From positions 51,283 through 115,282 of the forward strand of contig JALOCA010000006.1 in assembly GCA_023227965.1 (NCBI GenBank): a DNA stretch of 64,000 bases. The letters run 5' to 3'. How positions within the stretch are numbered: position 1 is the stretch's first letter; each line of letters starts with the position of its first letter. The position numbers and the translations under genes were made by a program. The notes under the pieces are model-generated. The model was not told where the DNA came from. It searched no databases and saw only the letters and a program-made list of their open reading frames with translations. Below are positions 1-8,491 of the stretch, piece after piece. This DNA is from Lentimicrobiaceae bacterium. Its GTDB lineage: Bacteria > Bacteroidota > Bacteroidia > Bacteroidales > JALOCA01.

Positions 1-1155
1 TTTGCTGGCAATGCAAAATGCAATAGCTGGTCTGATTTTTGAATCGGTAGTAGTAATTTTCTCCTTAATTATTTCGGAAGCTTCCATCAGTTTAACAACC
101 TGCCCATTTACCATTAAACCCGTTTGATTCAAACTATCCATAATATGGTTACAATAAGTTGTATCCAAGCCTGGTATTCCTTTCCCTGAAGTTAAAAAGG
201 CAACTGAAGAATTTTTTTTCGGTTTTTGGAAATCCTGTGTAATTTTGTTATTCGCAATTTGTTCAATCCCCTGTTTGATTTCAGGGAAGGCAAAGGCTTG
301 CATCATCAGTGCAGCCAGCGGAAGAAAGAACAATGCTTTCAGCCGTGCCCAACGGTTTGATCTTTGTTTCTTTATCATGGTAATACGTTTTTTAATGTTA
401 CTGTGATTAAAGCTGTTGGCAAGAGTGAAGCGACTTGCGCCAACAGCTTTTTTAACTAATAATAATTGATATTTTGTTGTATCAATGCCTTGTTTAATAA
501 CGTTATGATCGGCTTCAAACTCATGAACCATCCGGATGTTTTTGCGGATAAACCATGCCACAGGATTAAACCATTGCAACATCACGAATAATTCCGAAGC
601 CAGTAAATCAATATAATGAAATTCTGTTAGATGTGTTTTTTCATGGCAAAGTATTTCATTAGGATATTGCTGGTAATCGCTCTTCGAAATCACGATGTAA
701 CGGATAAAACTGAATGGAATCACATCCTGAGAGGTTATGGCAAGCAGTTGCTTCCCAAATTTTATTCGTTGCGACCTGCGAATAATTGAAAATACTTTAA
801 TACAGGAAAAAATAAATAGTAATAATTGCACAGCTACGCCTAACAAATAAATAACGGAAATTATTCCAAAAGAAGAAGTTGCTGTTTCCGGTTCCTGAAA
901 AAGAAGCAAACCTTTCGTGGATAATATTTGCTCCGAAATAACAGTTCCTATTTTTTGTATCGGCATAACAATGGCATCATTTTCCCAGACTGGAAATGAA
1001 ACAAATGGGATTATTGCGGATAACACAAGCAATGCCAGCAATATAAACCGGTTAAAATGATAAAAGGTTTCCTTGTTCAGCAACAAACGGTAAAAAGGAT
1101 AAAATACCGCCAGGCAAATAGCCGATTTCAACAAGTATAAAATAAATGCACTCAT
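1..1155 (-). CDS. M56 (BlaR1/MecR1-like) membrane metallopeptidase, 3' end outside window
   Basis: Partial gene; 385 codons are visible from the ATG at 1155 and the frame runs off the left edge. The N-terminus has closely spaced membrane helices with the Bacteroidota M56 pattern (LLKSAICLAVFYPFYRLLL, then KETFYHFNRFILL). The zinc motif HEKTH lies at residues ~171-175, followed by HEFEADHN about 35 residues later, which supplies a third ligand. After a further helix the protein becomes a periplasmic region. Family knowledge: M56 proteins sense a signal across the membrane and cause cleavage of their partner BlaI-type repressor. The start overlaps the blaI-like stop as ATGA, so the two are translationally coupled, which supports a sensor-repressor pair. 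The inducing signal cannot be read from sequence; beta-lactam sensing is not implied, since Bacteroidota M56 proteins usually lack a clear penicillin-binding domain. Confidence 0.9.
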   Translation of the reverse strand, partial: MSAFILYLLKSAICLAVFYPFYRLLLNKETFYHFNRFILLALLVLSAIIPFVSFPVWENDAIVMPIQKIGTVISEQILSTKGLLLFQEPETATSSFGIISVIYLLGVAVQLLLFIFSCIKVFSIIRRSQRIKFGKQLLAITSQDVIPFSFIRYIVISKSDYQQYPNEILCHEKTHLTEFHYIDLLASELFVMLQWFNPVAWFIRKNIRMVHEFEADHNVIKQGIDTTKYQLLLVKKAVGASRFTLANSFNHSNIKKRITMIKKQRSNRWARLKALFFLPLAALMMQAFAFPEIKQGIEQIANNKITQDFQKPKKNSSVAFLTSGKGIPGLDTTYCNHIMDSLNQTGLMVNGQVVKLMEASEIIKEKITTTDSKIRPAIAFCIASK

Positions 1156-1532
1156 GGCTGTTGCGTTTTTTGATTTTCGTTGCCTTCAATTTCACGGATG
1201 ATTTCTTTCAGTTCGTCAACAGACAAAACTTCTTCTTCTATAAGCTCAGAAATCACTCGCTTATATGAATTTCCGAAGTACTTATTTATAAATCCTTTCA
1301 GCCTTTTGTTACGGTATTCTGTTTCCGAAATCAACGGATAGTACTGATAGGTATTTCCGTAAATTTTATAGCCAACAAAGCCTTTGACTTCCAGTGTTCG
1401 CACAATTGTAGATAAGGTATTAATATGTGGCTTAGGGTCTTCATATTGTTCCTGGATTTGTTTTACAAATAACTCGCCTTTTTGCCAAAAAAACTGCATT
1501 ACTTCTTCTTCTTTTGCTGTTAAACGGTTCAT
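1152..1532 (-). CDS. BlaI/MecI/CopY family transcriptional repressor
   Basis: A 126-residue protein, the usual length for this family. It opens with LTAKEEEVMQFFWQKGELFV, the typical start of the winged-helix domain. The recognition-helix region is PHINTLSTIVRTLEVKGFV, and the C-terminal half is helical for dimerisation. The start ATG at 1532 fits a promoter whose -10-like element lies at 1549-1556. The stop overlaps the start of the M56 peptidase by four bases. Family knowledge: BlaI dimers bind dyad operators over their own promoter and are inactivated when the M56 partner is triggered. A dyad is present just upstream (1568-1581), which fits autoregulation. The regulon beyond this operon is unknown. 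Confidence 0.9.
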   Translation of the reverse strand: MNRLTAKEEEVMQFFWQKGELFVKQIQEQYEDPKPHINTLSTIVRTLEVKGFVGYKIYGNTYQYYPLISETEYRNKRLKGFINKYFGNSYKRVISELIEEEVLSVDELKEIIREIEGNENQKTQQP

Positions 1533-1548
1533 AGTAGATTTTTTTTTG

Positions 1549-1581
1549 CAAATGTAACTATTGTTTTTAGTTTACAAACTA
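1549..1581 (-). promoter_or_regulatory. promoter and candidate BlaI operator
   Basis: On the minus strand there is TACATTTG (1549-1556), matching the Bacteroidota TAnnTTTG element. A TTTG (1575-1578) lies 18 bases upstream as the -33 element. The -33 lies inside the dyad TAGTTTGTAAACTA (1568-1581), which has six-base arms around two bases. A second perfect palindrome, GTTATATAAC, is at 1591-1600. A repressor bound at the dyad would cover the -33, consistent with BlaI autoregulation. The assignment is inferred. Confidence 0.6.
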
Positions 1582-1620
1582 TTTTTATTAGTTATATAAC
1601 GATATTTTTTAGTTGATATT

Positions 1621-2071
1621 GCATATACCTCATTTTGCATGAAAAATAAGACCGTTGCAAAACAATGCGAGGGTCAGTTTTCTAAGTTTGGGTTGATAAT
1701 TTTTTGATTTACGTGAATTCTCCGTCCGGAGGTGCTCTACCACGGACAACTTTTCATAAAAAATTAACATTCTACTAACGTTCATCGCACCTACAACGAA
1801 ATGTAACATGCTGAAATATTACAAGAATGGTTTGTAACCTTAGGCAGAACTCAGGTTTTTAAAGCTTTATTTATTAGAAGAACAATTAAAAGCTCTCTAA
1901 AAATCATTTAGTTCAGGTTAAATTTCTTCAATTTTATTAATTGCCTCATTAAATGACGCAGTTTCGTGGATTCTACCTACCTCTGAAAGGGATGTTTATT
2001 CATTTGGTCAAGGCGCTAAGTCATTTTTCCCAGGCGCCAGGTCTTTACATTTACATATAAAATATTGTTTG
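1621..2071. other. intergenic region with degenerate repeat element
   Basis: About 450 bases without a credible gene. Its right part (1806-1857) matches the tail of the MITE-like elements at 54.7 and 55.7 kb. A related end sequence, AAGTTTGGGTTGATAA, sits at ~1684-1699, so roughly 1682-1857 may be a decayed third element. The remainder, to the stop of the helicase gene at 2072, shows nothing recognisable. Confidence 0.45.
1806..1857. repeat. third copy of the dispersed element tail
   Basis: About 50 bases starting AACATGCTGAAATATT and running through GGTTTGTAACCTTA to CAGAACTCAGGTT. They match 54840-54890 and 55799-55851 with scattered substitutions. Only this end is well conserved; the central part of the other two copies is not recognisable here. 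Confidence 0.65.
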
Positions 2072-4186
2072 TTAATTTTTTATCCCTTTTTCATCGCAAT
2101 ATTCATTCACAAGCTCAAGGATTTCTTTTCCGTATTGTTTCAGTTTTTTTTCACTCAATCCCTTAATTGATTTTAAATTTTCTTTCGTTTTGGGCAGCGT
2201 AACAGAAATTTCCCAGAGAACTTTTTGCCTTAAAATTTTATTTATATCAACATGCTGTAAAAAAGCTTTTTCCTGTCGCCATTCTTTCAAACGGTTGTAT
2301 AAAATGAAGTGCGGCATTGATTGTTCTTCATCTTTAAATCCACTTTTTGCAGGCAATTCAATGGCAGCCGTTGCCCTTTCCTGGAGAAAATGTTTCATTT
2401 CGAAACCATTTGTAAGGCTTTTGAGGCAGGCTTGTTTCACTGCAAATTCTTTGGTGAGTTTGCTGGTAATTTCGCCAATGTTTTTCTTAAGTTCCTTGTT
2501 ATCGGTGTCGAAAGTTGTTTTAAGCAAATTGTTGATAATAGAATTGCAAAGTTTTTCGTGAAAGTAAAAAGCAGCTTTTTTAATCCTTTCGCTGATGATT
2601 GCATCATTTTCACTGTTTGAAGTCTGACGGAACAGTTGTTTCAACTGCTTGCAGAATCTTTCAGCTACTTCGGAAATTTCATTCATTGCATCCGACAGCA
2701 TACTCATTTTTTCGTTGTAGTTGCCGATTAGTTGAAATGAGTGTTCGTTGCAAAGCCTCACAAGCTGCCTTTGACGATTAATTTGCGTCTGAAAATTGAA
2801 GAGTTCGAGAAGAAGCTGAAGTTCGTATTGTTTGCGTGCATCGTTAAGTTCGCTAGTGCCGGGCTGGTGTTGTTCAACCTCGTCGGTAAACTGCAAAACA
2901 GTGGAATCGTTTTTAACGCTGAAGGCAGCAATAGGAGTCATCAGAACCAATCCTTCCAGTGTTTTGCAACGGCTAATTGCAACATAAACCTGTCCGTGAG
3001 CAAACGAATTGCGAGCGTCAATAATTGCTTTCTCGAAGGTAAGTCCCTGGCTTTTATGGATAGTGATAGCCCATGCCAGTTTTAGAGGATACTGCTCAAA
3101 GCTGCCAATTACTTCTTCTTCTATCTCTTTTGTTATTTCATTAAGTTTGTAGCGGCAGTTTTCCCACTCGGCTCGTTCTACCATAATAGACTCATCGTCG
3201 TCAGGACATCTTACTTCTATGGTTTCTTCGTCGAAACCGATAACTTCACCAATTTTTCCGTTGTAAAACCGTTTTTCGTGTGAGGTATCGTTTTTAATGA
3301 ACATTACCTGGGCGCCTTCTTTAAGGATAAGATTAAAATCGGCAGGATAGGCATATTCGGGAAAATCTCTTTTTACAGTAGCTTCAAAGAAATGAGGTTT
3401 AAATTTTAATTTTTCCAGTCTGGTTTCGTTGATTTGTTTTGCCTGAAAATTATGGGTTGTCAAAATAATATATCCGTCTTTTTCGTCGGAAACAAAATCG
3501 GGGATATATCTTTTATTCAGAGTTTCCAAAGTTGACTCGTCGGTTTCGTTATGGCGAATCCTGTTCAAAAGTGAGATGAATTCTTGGTTGCTTTGGCGGT
3601 AAATATGAGTAAGTTCGATGCCTACAAAACCCGAATTGCGCAATGCACGGCTGCTGAAAAAGTAGCAGGTGTCGTAGTATTTTCCCAGCAAACTCCATTC
3701 GTCATCCTTCACCACTGGAGCAAGTTGCTGAAGGTCGCCTATCATCAGCAGTTGAACCCCTCCGAATGGGATGTTTCGGTTTTTGAACTTGCGAAGAACA
3801 TCGTCAATGGCATCGAGAAGGTCGGCGCGAACCATGCTGATTTCGTCAATCACCAGCAGGTCGAGGCTGCGGATAATATTTATTTTTTCGCGACTGAAAT
3901 GTTTTATTTCAGTAGGTTCAACTTCGGTTTGTCGCAGATTGTAATCTTTTGGAATCTGTGGACAAAATGGCATCTGGAAGAAAGAATGTATGGTAACGCC
4001 TCCGGCATTGATGGCTGCTACGCCAGTTGGCGCTACAACTACCATACGTTTTGGCGAAACTTTTTTCAAATTGTGTAAAAAGGTGGTTTTCCCTGTGCCG
4101 GCTTTTCCGGTGAGGAAAATATTTTGATTGGTATATTGTACAAAATCAAAGGCTAACTGAAGCTGTGGGCTGGTTTGGAAATCCAT
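2072..4186 (-). CDS. PIF1/RecD2-like SF1B DNA helicase with C-terminal HRDC domain
   Basis: A 704-residue cytoplasmic helicase. The Walker A motif GKAGTGKTT lies at residues ~27-35, followed by VVVAPTGVAAINAGG (motif Ia). Walker B is LLVIDEISMVRADLLDAID with D114-E115, and further SF1 motifs include MIGDLQQLAPVV. Near residues 370-410, LAWAITIHKSQGLTFEKAIID and VYVAISRCKTLEGLVL are the late SF1 motifs of the Pif1/RecD branch. The last ~75 residues (from FILYNRLKEWRQEKA) form an HRDC domain, an accessory DNA-binding module. Family knowledge: such helicases unwind 5'-3' and act in replication-fork and recombination maintenance. The gene stands alone, so its exact role is not shown by context. 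Confidence 0.9.
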   Translation of the reverse strand: MDFQTSPQLQLAFDFVQYTNQNIFLTGKAGTGKTTFLHNLKKVSPKRMVVVAPTGVAAINAGGVTIHSFFQMPFCPQIPKDYNLRQTEVEPTEIKHFSREKINIIRSLDLLVIDEISMVRADLLDAIDDVLRKFKNRNIPFGGVQLLMIGDLQQLAPVVKDDEWSLLGKYYDTCYFFSSRALRNSGFVGIELTHIYRQSNQEFISLLNRIRHNETDESTLETLNKRYIPDFVSDEKDGYIILTTHNFQAKQINETRLEKLKFKPHFFEATVKRDFPEYAYPADFNLILKEGAQVMFIKNDTSHEKRFYNGKIGEVIGFDEETIEVRCPDDDESIMVERAEWENCRYKLNEITKEIEEEVIGSFEQYPLKLAWAITIHKSQGLTFEKAIIDARNSFAHGQVYVAISRCKTLEGLVLMTPIAAFSVKNDSTVLQFTDEVEQHQPGTSELNDARKQYELQLLLELFNFQTQINRQRQLVRLCNEHSFQLIGNYNEKMSMLSDAMNEISEVAERFCKQLKQLFRQTSNSENDAIISERIKKAAFYFHEKLCNSIINNLLKTTFDTDNKELKKNIGEITSKLTKEFAVKQACLKSLTNGFEMKHFLQERATAAIELPAKSGFKDEEQSMPHFILYNRLKEWRQEKAFLQHVDINKILRQKVLWEISVTLPKTKENLKSIKGLSEKKLKQYGKEILELVNEYCDEKGIKN

Positions 4187-4295
4187 TTACAATGGTTTGA
4201 AAGAAGGGAACTAAAATACCAAATTCCTTTTACAATTCAGGAAATTTTTGCCTAAAAAAACTGGTTTTAATTTTTAAAAAATAAATATTTCCAGG

Positions 4296-6965
4296 CTACA
4301 ACAAATGTAAGCTGCATCCCAGAGAAAATATCCTTGCACGGGGGCAAGAGTAATAGTCTATTCCGTCGGATACTTCGGGGTCTAATCCCTTGTATTTGGT
4401 AATAACAAAAGCATTTTGAACCGTTGTAAATACATCGAGGGCCACTTTGTGATTCCAGATTTTATCGAAGTGATAATTCAGCCTTATGTAGTCCATGCGT
4501 AAGAAAGAGGCATTTTCAACATAATAGTCTGAAAAAAACTGTGGATATAAAAAACCGGATTCGGTTACAGATTTATCTATGTTTTGCAAATAATTGCTCT
4601 CGTAAATTATGCCGTAAGCACTGTTTGAACTTATATTGTTATAAACATAATTCCCGATGTTTGCTCTTGCAGAAAAAGAAAAATTCCAGTTTTTATATGT
4701 AACATCGGAGGCAAATCCAATAATTATTTTGGGGTTGGAAGATTTATATTTATAATAATTATCAATATTTCCAGCTATATTTCCACCCTCACCACTTCGG
4801 TCAACATACATTCCTTCCATTGGTTTTCCATCAATATATCGCTGTTGTAACACAAAAAACGTATTTAAAGGATCTCCTGAACTGTAAATCATAATTTTAT
4901 TTCCATAATAGCCAACAATTGTCCCGGTTTCATTTCCATAATAATCATATTCGTTATCTGTTTTAACTTCATTTTTATTATATGCCCCATTACAACTTAC
5001 ATTCCATTTCCAGTTTTTTGAAGAAATAATCTTTGTATTTAATACCAATTCAAAACCTGTATTCTTAATTTTTCCAAAATTTGCAGTATAATTTTCACCG
5101 CCAAATAATGTTATTATTGCAAATAATTTATCATTAACCTGGTTGTAGTAATTAGCCGAGCCTGTTATTTTATTTTTGAAAAAGCCAAAATCCATGCCAA
5201 TGCTAAAAGTTGAAATCTCTTCATGCATCAAATTTTTACTGTCTTTTTGTTGCCATGCACCTGTTTTTCCATATTCTGTTTTTAGTTTCAAATCGGAAAC
5301 AAAAGGAATGTTCTTCATAAAAGGTTCTTTACTGATTTCCCATGCTATAGCAGCAGCAGGTGTAAATACGTTACGGTTAGGGTCGTTAAATAATAAATTA
5401 TTAACTGGTAAAAATATACTACCGTTATGTCCGTCAAATAACTTTGAAAAACCATCGTTGCGAAGAGAGAGACTAAGCGAATATTTATTTTTTAAATTAT
5501 AGATAAGCCGCCCGAAAATGGCATCATACTTATTTTCTAACGATGCATAAGAGCTGTCGAATACCAAAAGGGGATAAGCCGTATTTCTTTCATAATTATT
5601 ATAATTTATTTTAGTATTTTGGTATGTATAACCTGCTATAAAATCAATAGAACTTTTTAGGGGTTTGATTTTATGGGAGTAAATCAGGTTAACATCATAA
5701 ATTTTATTTTCGGAAGTGTAATTTGTTCGTTGATATAAACCTTTAGCCATCGAATATGTCCATGCTGCAGTTGAGTCAACATCTTCTTTGATATTTTGTT
5801 TGTAATAATCATTGCCATAATTGAAAACTATATGTAAATCTGGTAGAAAATGCAGCATATAATCCAATTTAATATTTGTTATCCTGCTGTTAATGTCATT
5901 ATACAGCTTTGTTTGCTTCAGTAATGAAACAGGGTTTGCAGTTGCCATAAGGTTAGTTACACCATCAATATTCCATGTATAATAGCCTCCATAATTATTG
6001 TTTTCATAAACCGGTTGCGTAGGGTCGAATTTAGCAGCACAGGCATATACGTTATCATTTGCGAGCCGGATTTCATCGTTTACAACATTATGATTCAGGC
6101 TTATCTTTAAATGATGATTGAAAAATTCGGGAGAGAGTGCAAGTCCGAAAGTATGACGGTTAATATTTGCGGTTTTTACAATACCGTCCTGGTTGAGATA
6201 ACCTCCTGAAAGACGTAGAGGAACATTGAAAACAGAACCGGAAAAATTTAAATTATGATCCTGCCCGTAAGCATTCTGATAAATTTCATCCTGCCAGTTT
6301 GTATTTGCATTTCCAAGCAAAGCAATAGCATTTGGATTTTCTGAATATTTTTCGGTAACCAGGTTACGAAATTCATTTGCGGAAAAAACATCATATTTCT
6401 TTGGTAAAACCGAAAAAGAACCCTGGACAGTATAATTTACTGATAAATCTTTACCACCTTTTTTTGTTTCGATGATAATTACCCCGTTAGCAGCCTTTTC
6501 TCCATAAATAGCTGTTGCAGAGGCATCTTTCAATACTGTACACAATTCGATGTCGTTCGGGTTAAGATAAACCTGGCTATTATCCAAAACCACATCATTC
6601 ACAACGACTAAAGGAGAAGAAGGATGAAAAGAACCATTAATTCCGTGATTTTGAATATTATAAACATTTCCAGGTTCGCCGTTTTCAGAACTTATTAACA
6701 GACCGGGAACTTTTCCTTGTATTAACTCATGGACTGAGATAAAGAAACCTTTATTAAAATCTTCTTTATTAATTATAACAATATTCCCTGTTACATTATT
6801 TTTATCAACAGTTTGATAACCAATATTAATTTTTTGGGTTTCCTTAATTGTGAGAGAATCTGTATTTTGCTGTGTTGACGTTGTTTTCTGTCCTGATACT
6901 ACTGTAACCATCATACCAAACAAAACCAGACAAATAATTCGAGAAAATAGTAAGTTTTTTATCAT
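4296..6965 (-). CDS. SusC/RagA-like TonB-dependent outer-membrane receptor (orphan)
   Basis: An 889-residue protein with a signal peptide (cleavage near VVSGQ). Next come the SusC TonB-box-like segment GYQTVDKNNVTG and the plug: VHELIQGKVPGLLISSENGE, LVVVNDVVLDN, then LKDASATAIYGEKAANGVII, the SusC signature. A long beta-barrel follows. Family knowledge: SusC proteins import oligosaccharides or peptides through the outer membrane with a SusD lipoprotein lid. Here no SusD gene lies on either side. The usual N-terminal carboxypeptidase-regulatory-like domain is also absent, because the mature protein begins almost at the TonB box. Length is below the usual ~1000 residues. The substrate is unknown. 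Confidence 0.88.
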   Translation of the reverse strand: MIKNLLFSRIICLVLFGMMVTVVSGQKTTSTQQNTDSLTIKETQKINIGYQTVDKNNVTGNIVIINKEDFNKGFFISVHELIQGKVPGLLISSENGEPGNVYNIQNHGINGSFHPSSPLVVVNDVVLDNSQVYLNPNDIELCTVLKDASATAIYGEKAANGVIIIETKKGGKDLSVNYTVQGSFSVLPKKYDVFSANEFRNLVTEKYSENPNAIALLGNANTNWQDEIYQNAYGQDHNLNFSGSVFNVPLRLSGGYLNQDGIVKTANINRHTFGLALSPEFFNHHLKISLNHNVVNDEIRLANDNVYACAAKFDPTQPVYENNNYGGYYTWNIDGVTNLMATANPVSLLKQTKLYNDINSRITNIKLDYMLHFLPDLHIVFNYGNDYYKQNIKEDVDSTAAWTYSMAKGLYQRTNYTSENKIYDVNLIYSHKIKPLKSSIDFIAGYTYQNTKINYNNYERNTAYPLLVFDSSYASLENKYDAIFGRLIYNLKNKYSLSLSLRNDGFSKLFDGHNGSIFLPVNNLLFNDPNRNVFTPAAAIAWEISKEPFMKNIPFVSDLKLKTEYGKTGAWQQKDSKNLMHEEISTFSIGMDFGFFKNKITGSANYYNQVNDKLFAIITLFGGENYTANFGKIKNTGFELVLNTKIISSKNWKWNVSCNGAYNKNEVKTDNEYDYYGNETGTIVGYYGNKIMIYSSGDPLNTFFVLQQRYIDGKPMEGMYVDRSGEGGNIAGNIDNYYKYKSSNPKIIIGFASDVTYKNWNFSFSARANIGNYVYNNISSNSAYGIIYESNYLQNIDKSVTESGFLYPQFFSDYYVENASFLRMDYIRLNYHFDKIWNHKVALDVFTTVQNAFVITKYKGLDPEVSDGIDYYSCPRARIFSLGCSLHLL

Positions 6966-7289
6966 ATTATAAATAATTTTACTGTTTTTTCTAAAAATTG
7001 CTACTCATTGCCAATGAAAAAATAGCCCTAAGAGTTGGTAAAGTTATTTAATAATTTTTAATATGACCAAAAAAACAATAAAATTCTACAATAAAATTTT
7101 ACATTAGTTTGTTACTGAATGATAGAAATTAACGATACAGTTACAATAATATGCAACCGTAGAAATTTGTAAAAAGGGAAAAGGGTAATCTACATGCAAA
7201 AAATTATTCCTGTTTCAAGATTAAAAAAATAAATTTGAATTGCTTTTTTCCGTTCAGCAAAGACTGTTAATTAAATGCAAAAAATATTC
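6966..7289. other. intergenic, AT-rich, nothing recognised
   Basis: About 320 bases between the peptidase E stop and the SusC-like start, upstream of the latter on the minus strand. It must hold the SusC promoter, but no clear TAnnTTTG element was found, and there is no gene or hairpin of note. Confidence 0.4.
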
Positions 7290-8018
7290 TTAATGATCTA
7301 ATTTATGCAATAGGAAGTTGATATCACTACCTGGTGCAAATTCCCTGGGTTCTAAGCCAAACTGGAAAAATCGTAACGGGCGTTTTCCCAACAGGGAAAT
7401 GGTAGCTTTTTCCACCATAAAAGCAGTAGCTTCGCGCAATCCTACAACAGAAACGCTTGGGTTAGCGGTAAGGAATTCCATTATACGGTCTTCGCGGGTT
7501 TCGCCTCCATGTCCATCGGGATGAGCATCAAGATAATGAGGGTTTATCTGGAAAGGAACCAAATTCAGGCATGAAAAATCGGGTGGCTGCACTATCGGCA
7601 TATCATTAGTAGTTTTCAGCGATGGGCAGGCAACATTGGAACCAGCACTCCAGCCTACATAGGACATGCCTTCCAGTGCACGCTTTCGAATGGCGTCCAT
7701 CAGTTTTTGGCGATGCATCTGGTCAACAAGACTAAAAGTATTTCCGCCACCAACAACCACAGCCTGAGCTTTTTCAACAGCTTTTACCGGCTCAGCCTTT
7801 TCGTGAACGGATTCGAGTTCAAATCCGAGTGTTTTAAAAATAGTTCGTACCTTTTCGGTATAAGCATCATAAGTGATTGTAACACCGGCATAAGGAACAA
7901 AAAGCACTTTTTTTACTCCAAATTTATCTAAAAAGCTTTTAATAATTTCTCTCGGCCAGCCAAGATATTCTTCGCCGGCATTGGTTGAATTACTTATCAA
8001 TAAAAGATTACGTAGCAT
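7290..8018 (-). CDS. pepE: peptidase E (dipeptidase E, S51 family)
   Basis: Protein of 242 residues. It starts with LRNLLLISNSTNAGEEYLGW, the usual N-terminus of alpha-aspartyl dipeptidases. The nucleophile elbow is YVGWSAGSN, with the serine in GWSAGSN. NDMPIV supplies the acidic residue, and INPHYLDAHPDGHGG the histidine and substrate-site region. Family knowledge: the enzyme hydrolyses dipeptides with an N-terminal aspartate in the cytoplasm. The ATG at 8018 was chosen over an in-frame TTG 18 bases upstream because family members begin directly with the first beta-strand. It is monocistronic, downstream of the tRNA terminator on the same strand. Confidence 0.9.
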   Translation of the reverse strand: MLRNLLLISNSTNAGEEYLGWPREIIKSFLDKFGVKKVLFVPYAGVTITYDAYTEKVRTIFKTLGFELESVHEKAEPVKAVEKAQAVVVGGGNTFSLVDQMHRQKLMDAIRKRALEGMSYVGWSAGSNVACPSLKTTNDMPIVQPPDFSCLNLVPFQINPHYLDAHPDGHGGETREDRIMEFLTANPSVSVVGLREATAFMVEKATISLLGKRPLRFFQFGLEPREFAPGSDINFLLHKLDH

Positions 8019-8126
8019 AGAAAATATTTTTAACAAAGGAAAGAAAAAATGGAGTAACCATCAACAAAGATGCGATATTTTGGCAAATCCTTTTTAAAAC
8101 GAAATAATTTCAAAAACATATGAAAA

Positions 8127-8152
8127 TAAAAAAACCTCTGTAAAACAGAGGC
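8127..8152 (-). terminator. Rho-independent terminator after the tRNA-Leu pair
   Basis: On the minus strand CCTCTGT-TTT-ACAGAGG is a perfect seven-base stem followed by a run of seven T. It lies 17 bases downstream of the tRNA-Leu(CAG) gene. Confidence 0.85.
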
Positions 8153-8168
8153 TTCGTTATACCTTCAG

Positions 8169-8252
8169 TACCCAAGACAGGACTTGAACCTGCACAGCCG
8201 TACGGCCACTAGTCCCTGAAACTAGCGTGTCTACCAATTCCACCACTTGGGC
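8169..8252 (-). tRNA. tRNA-Leu (anticodon CAG)
   Basis: Class II tRNA of 84 bases on the minus strand. The acceptor stem is GCCCAAG with its partner CTTGGGT (one G-U pair), and the discriminator is A. The D-arm contains GGTAGACACG, and the anticodon stem CTAGT/ACTAG encloses the loop TTCAGGG, giving CAG. A long variable arm precedes the T-arm (GTTCAAGTC). CCA is not encoded. It pairs with a second tRNA-Leu 44 bases upstream. Confidence 0.96.
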
Positions 8253-8296
8253 GTGGCAATAATCATTGTAACCAAGATTGGTTTCTTCATTAAAAG

Positions 8297-8380
8297 TGCC
8301 CAGGACAAGACTCGAACTTGCACATCCGTACGGACACCAGCCCCTCAAGCTGGCGTGTCTACCAATTTCACCACCTGGGC
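8297..8380 (-). tRNA. tRNA-Leu (anticodon GAG)
   Basis: Class II tRNA of 84 bases on the minus strand. The acceptor pairs GCCCAGG with CCTGGGC. The anticodon stem CCAGC/GCTGG encloses TTGAGGG, giving GAG. It has a long variable arm with GTCCGTACGGATG and the T-loop GTTCGAGTC; CCA is not encoded. It is the first gene of a two-tRNA transcript, and the two tRNAs look like relatives by duplication. Confidence 0.96.
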
Positions 8381-8455
8381 AAATGGGAGTGCAAATGTAT
8401 AAATTTTATTAATATTTAAAATTTTCGCAGACTTTTTTACAACTAAAATTTTTTA

Positions 8456-8463
8456 TAGTTTTG
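8456..8463 (+). promoter_or_regulatory. Bacteroidota -7 element before the DUF4301 gene
   Basis: TAGTTTTG matches TAnnTTTG and lies 28 bases before the ATG at 8492. The -33 partner is not clear. Confidence 0.5.
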
Positions 8464-8491
8464 GGAAGATAAAAAACCAATCCTTCAAACT

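Noticed and set aside
8157..8348. 63-codon open frame on the minus strand
   Set aside because: It lies across the two tRNA-Leu genes and is explained by them.
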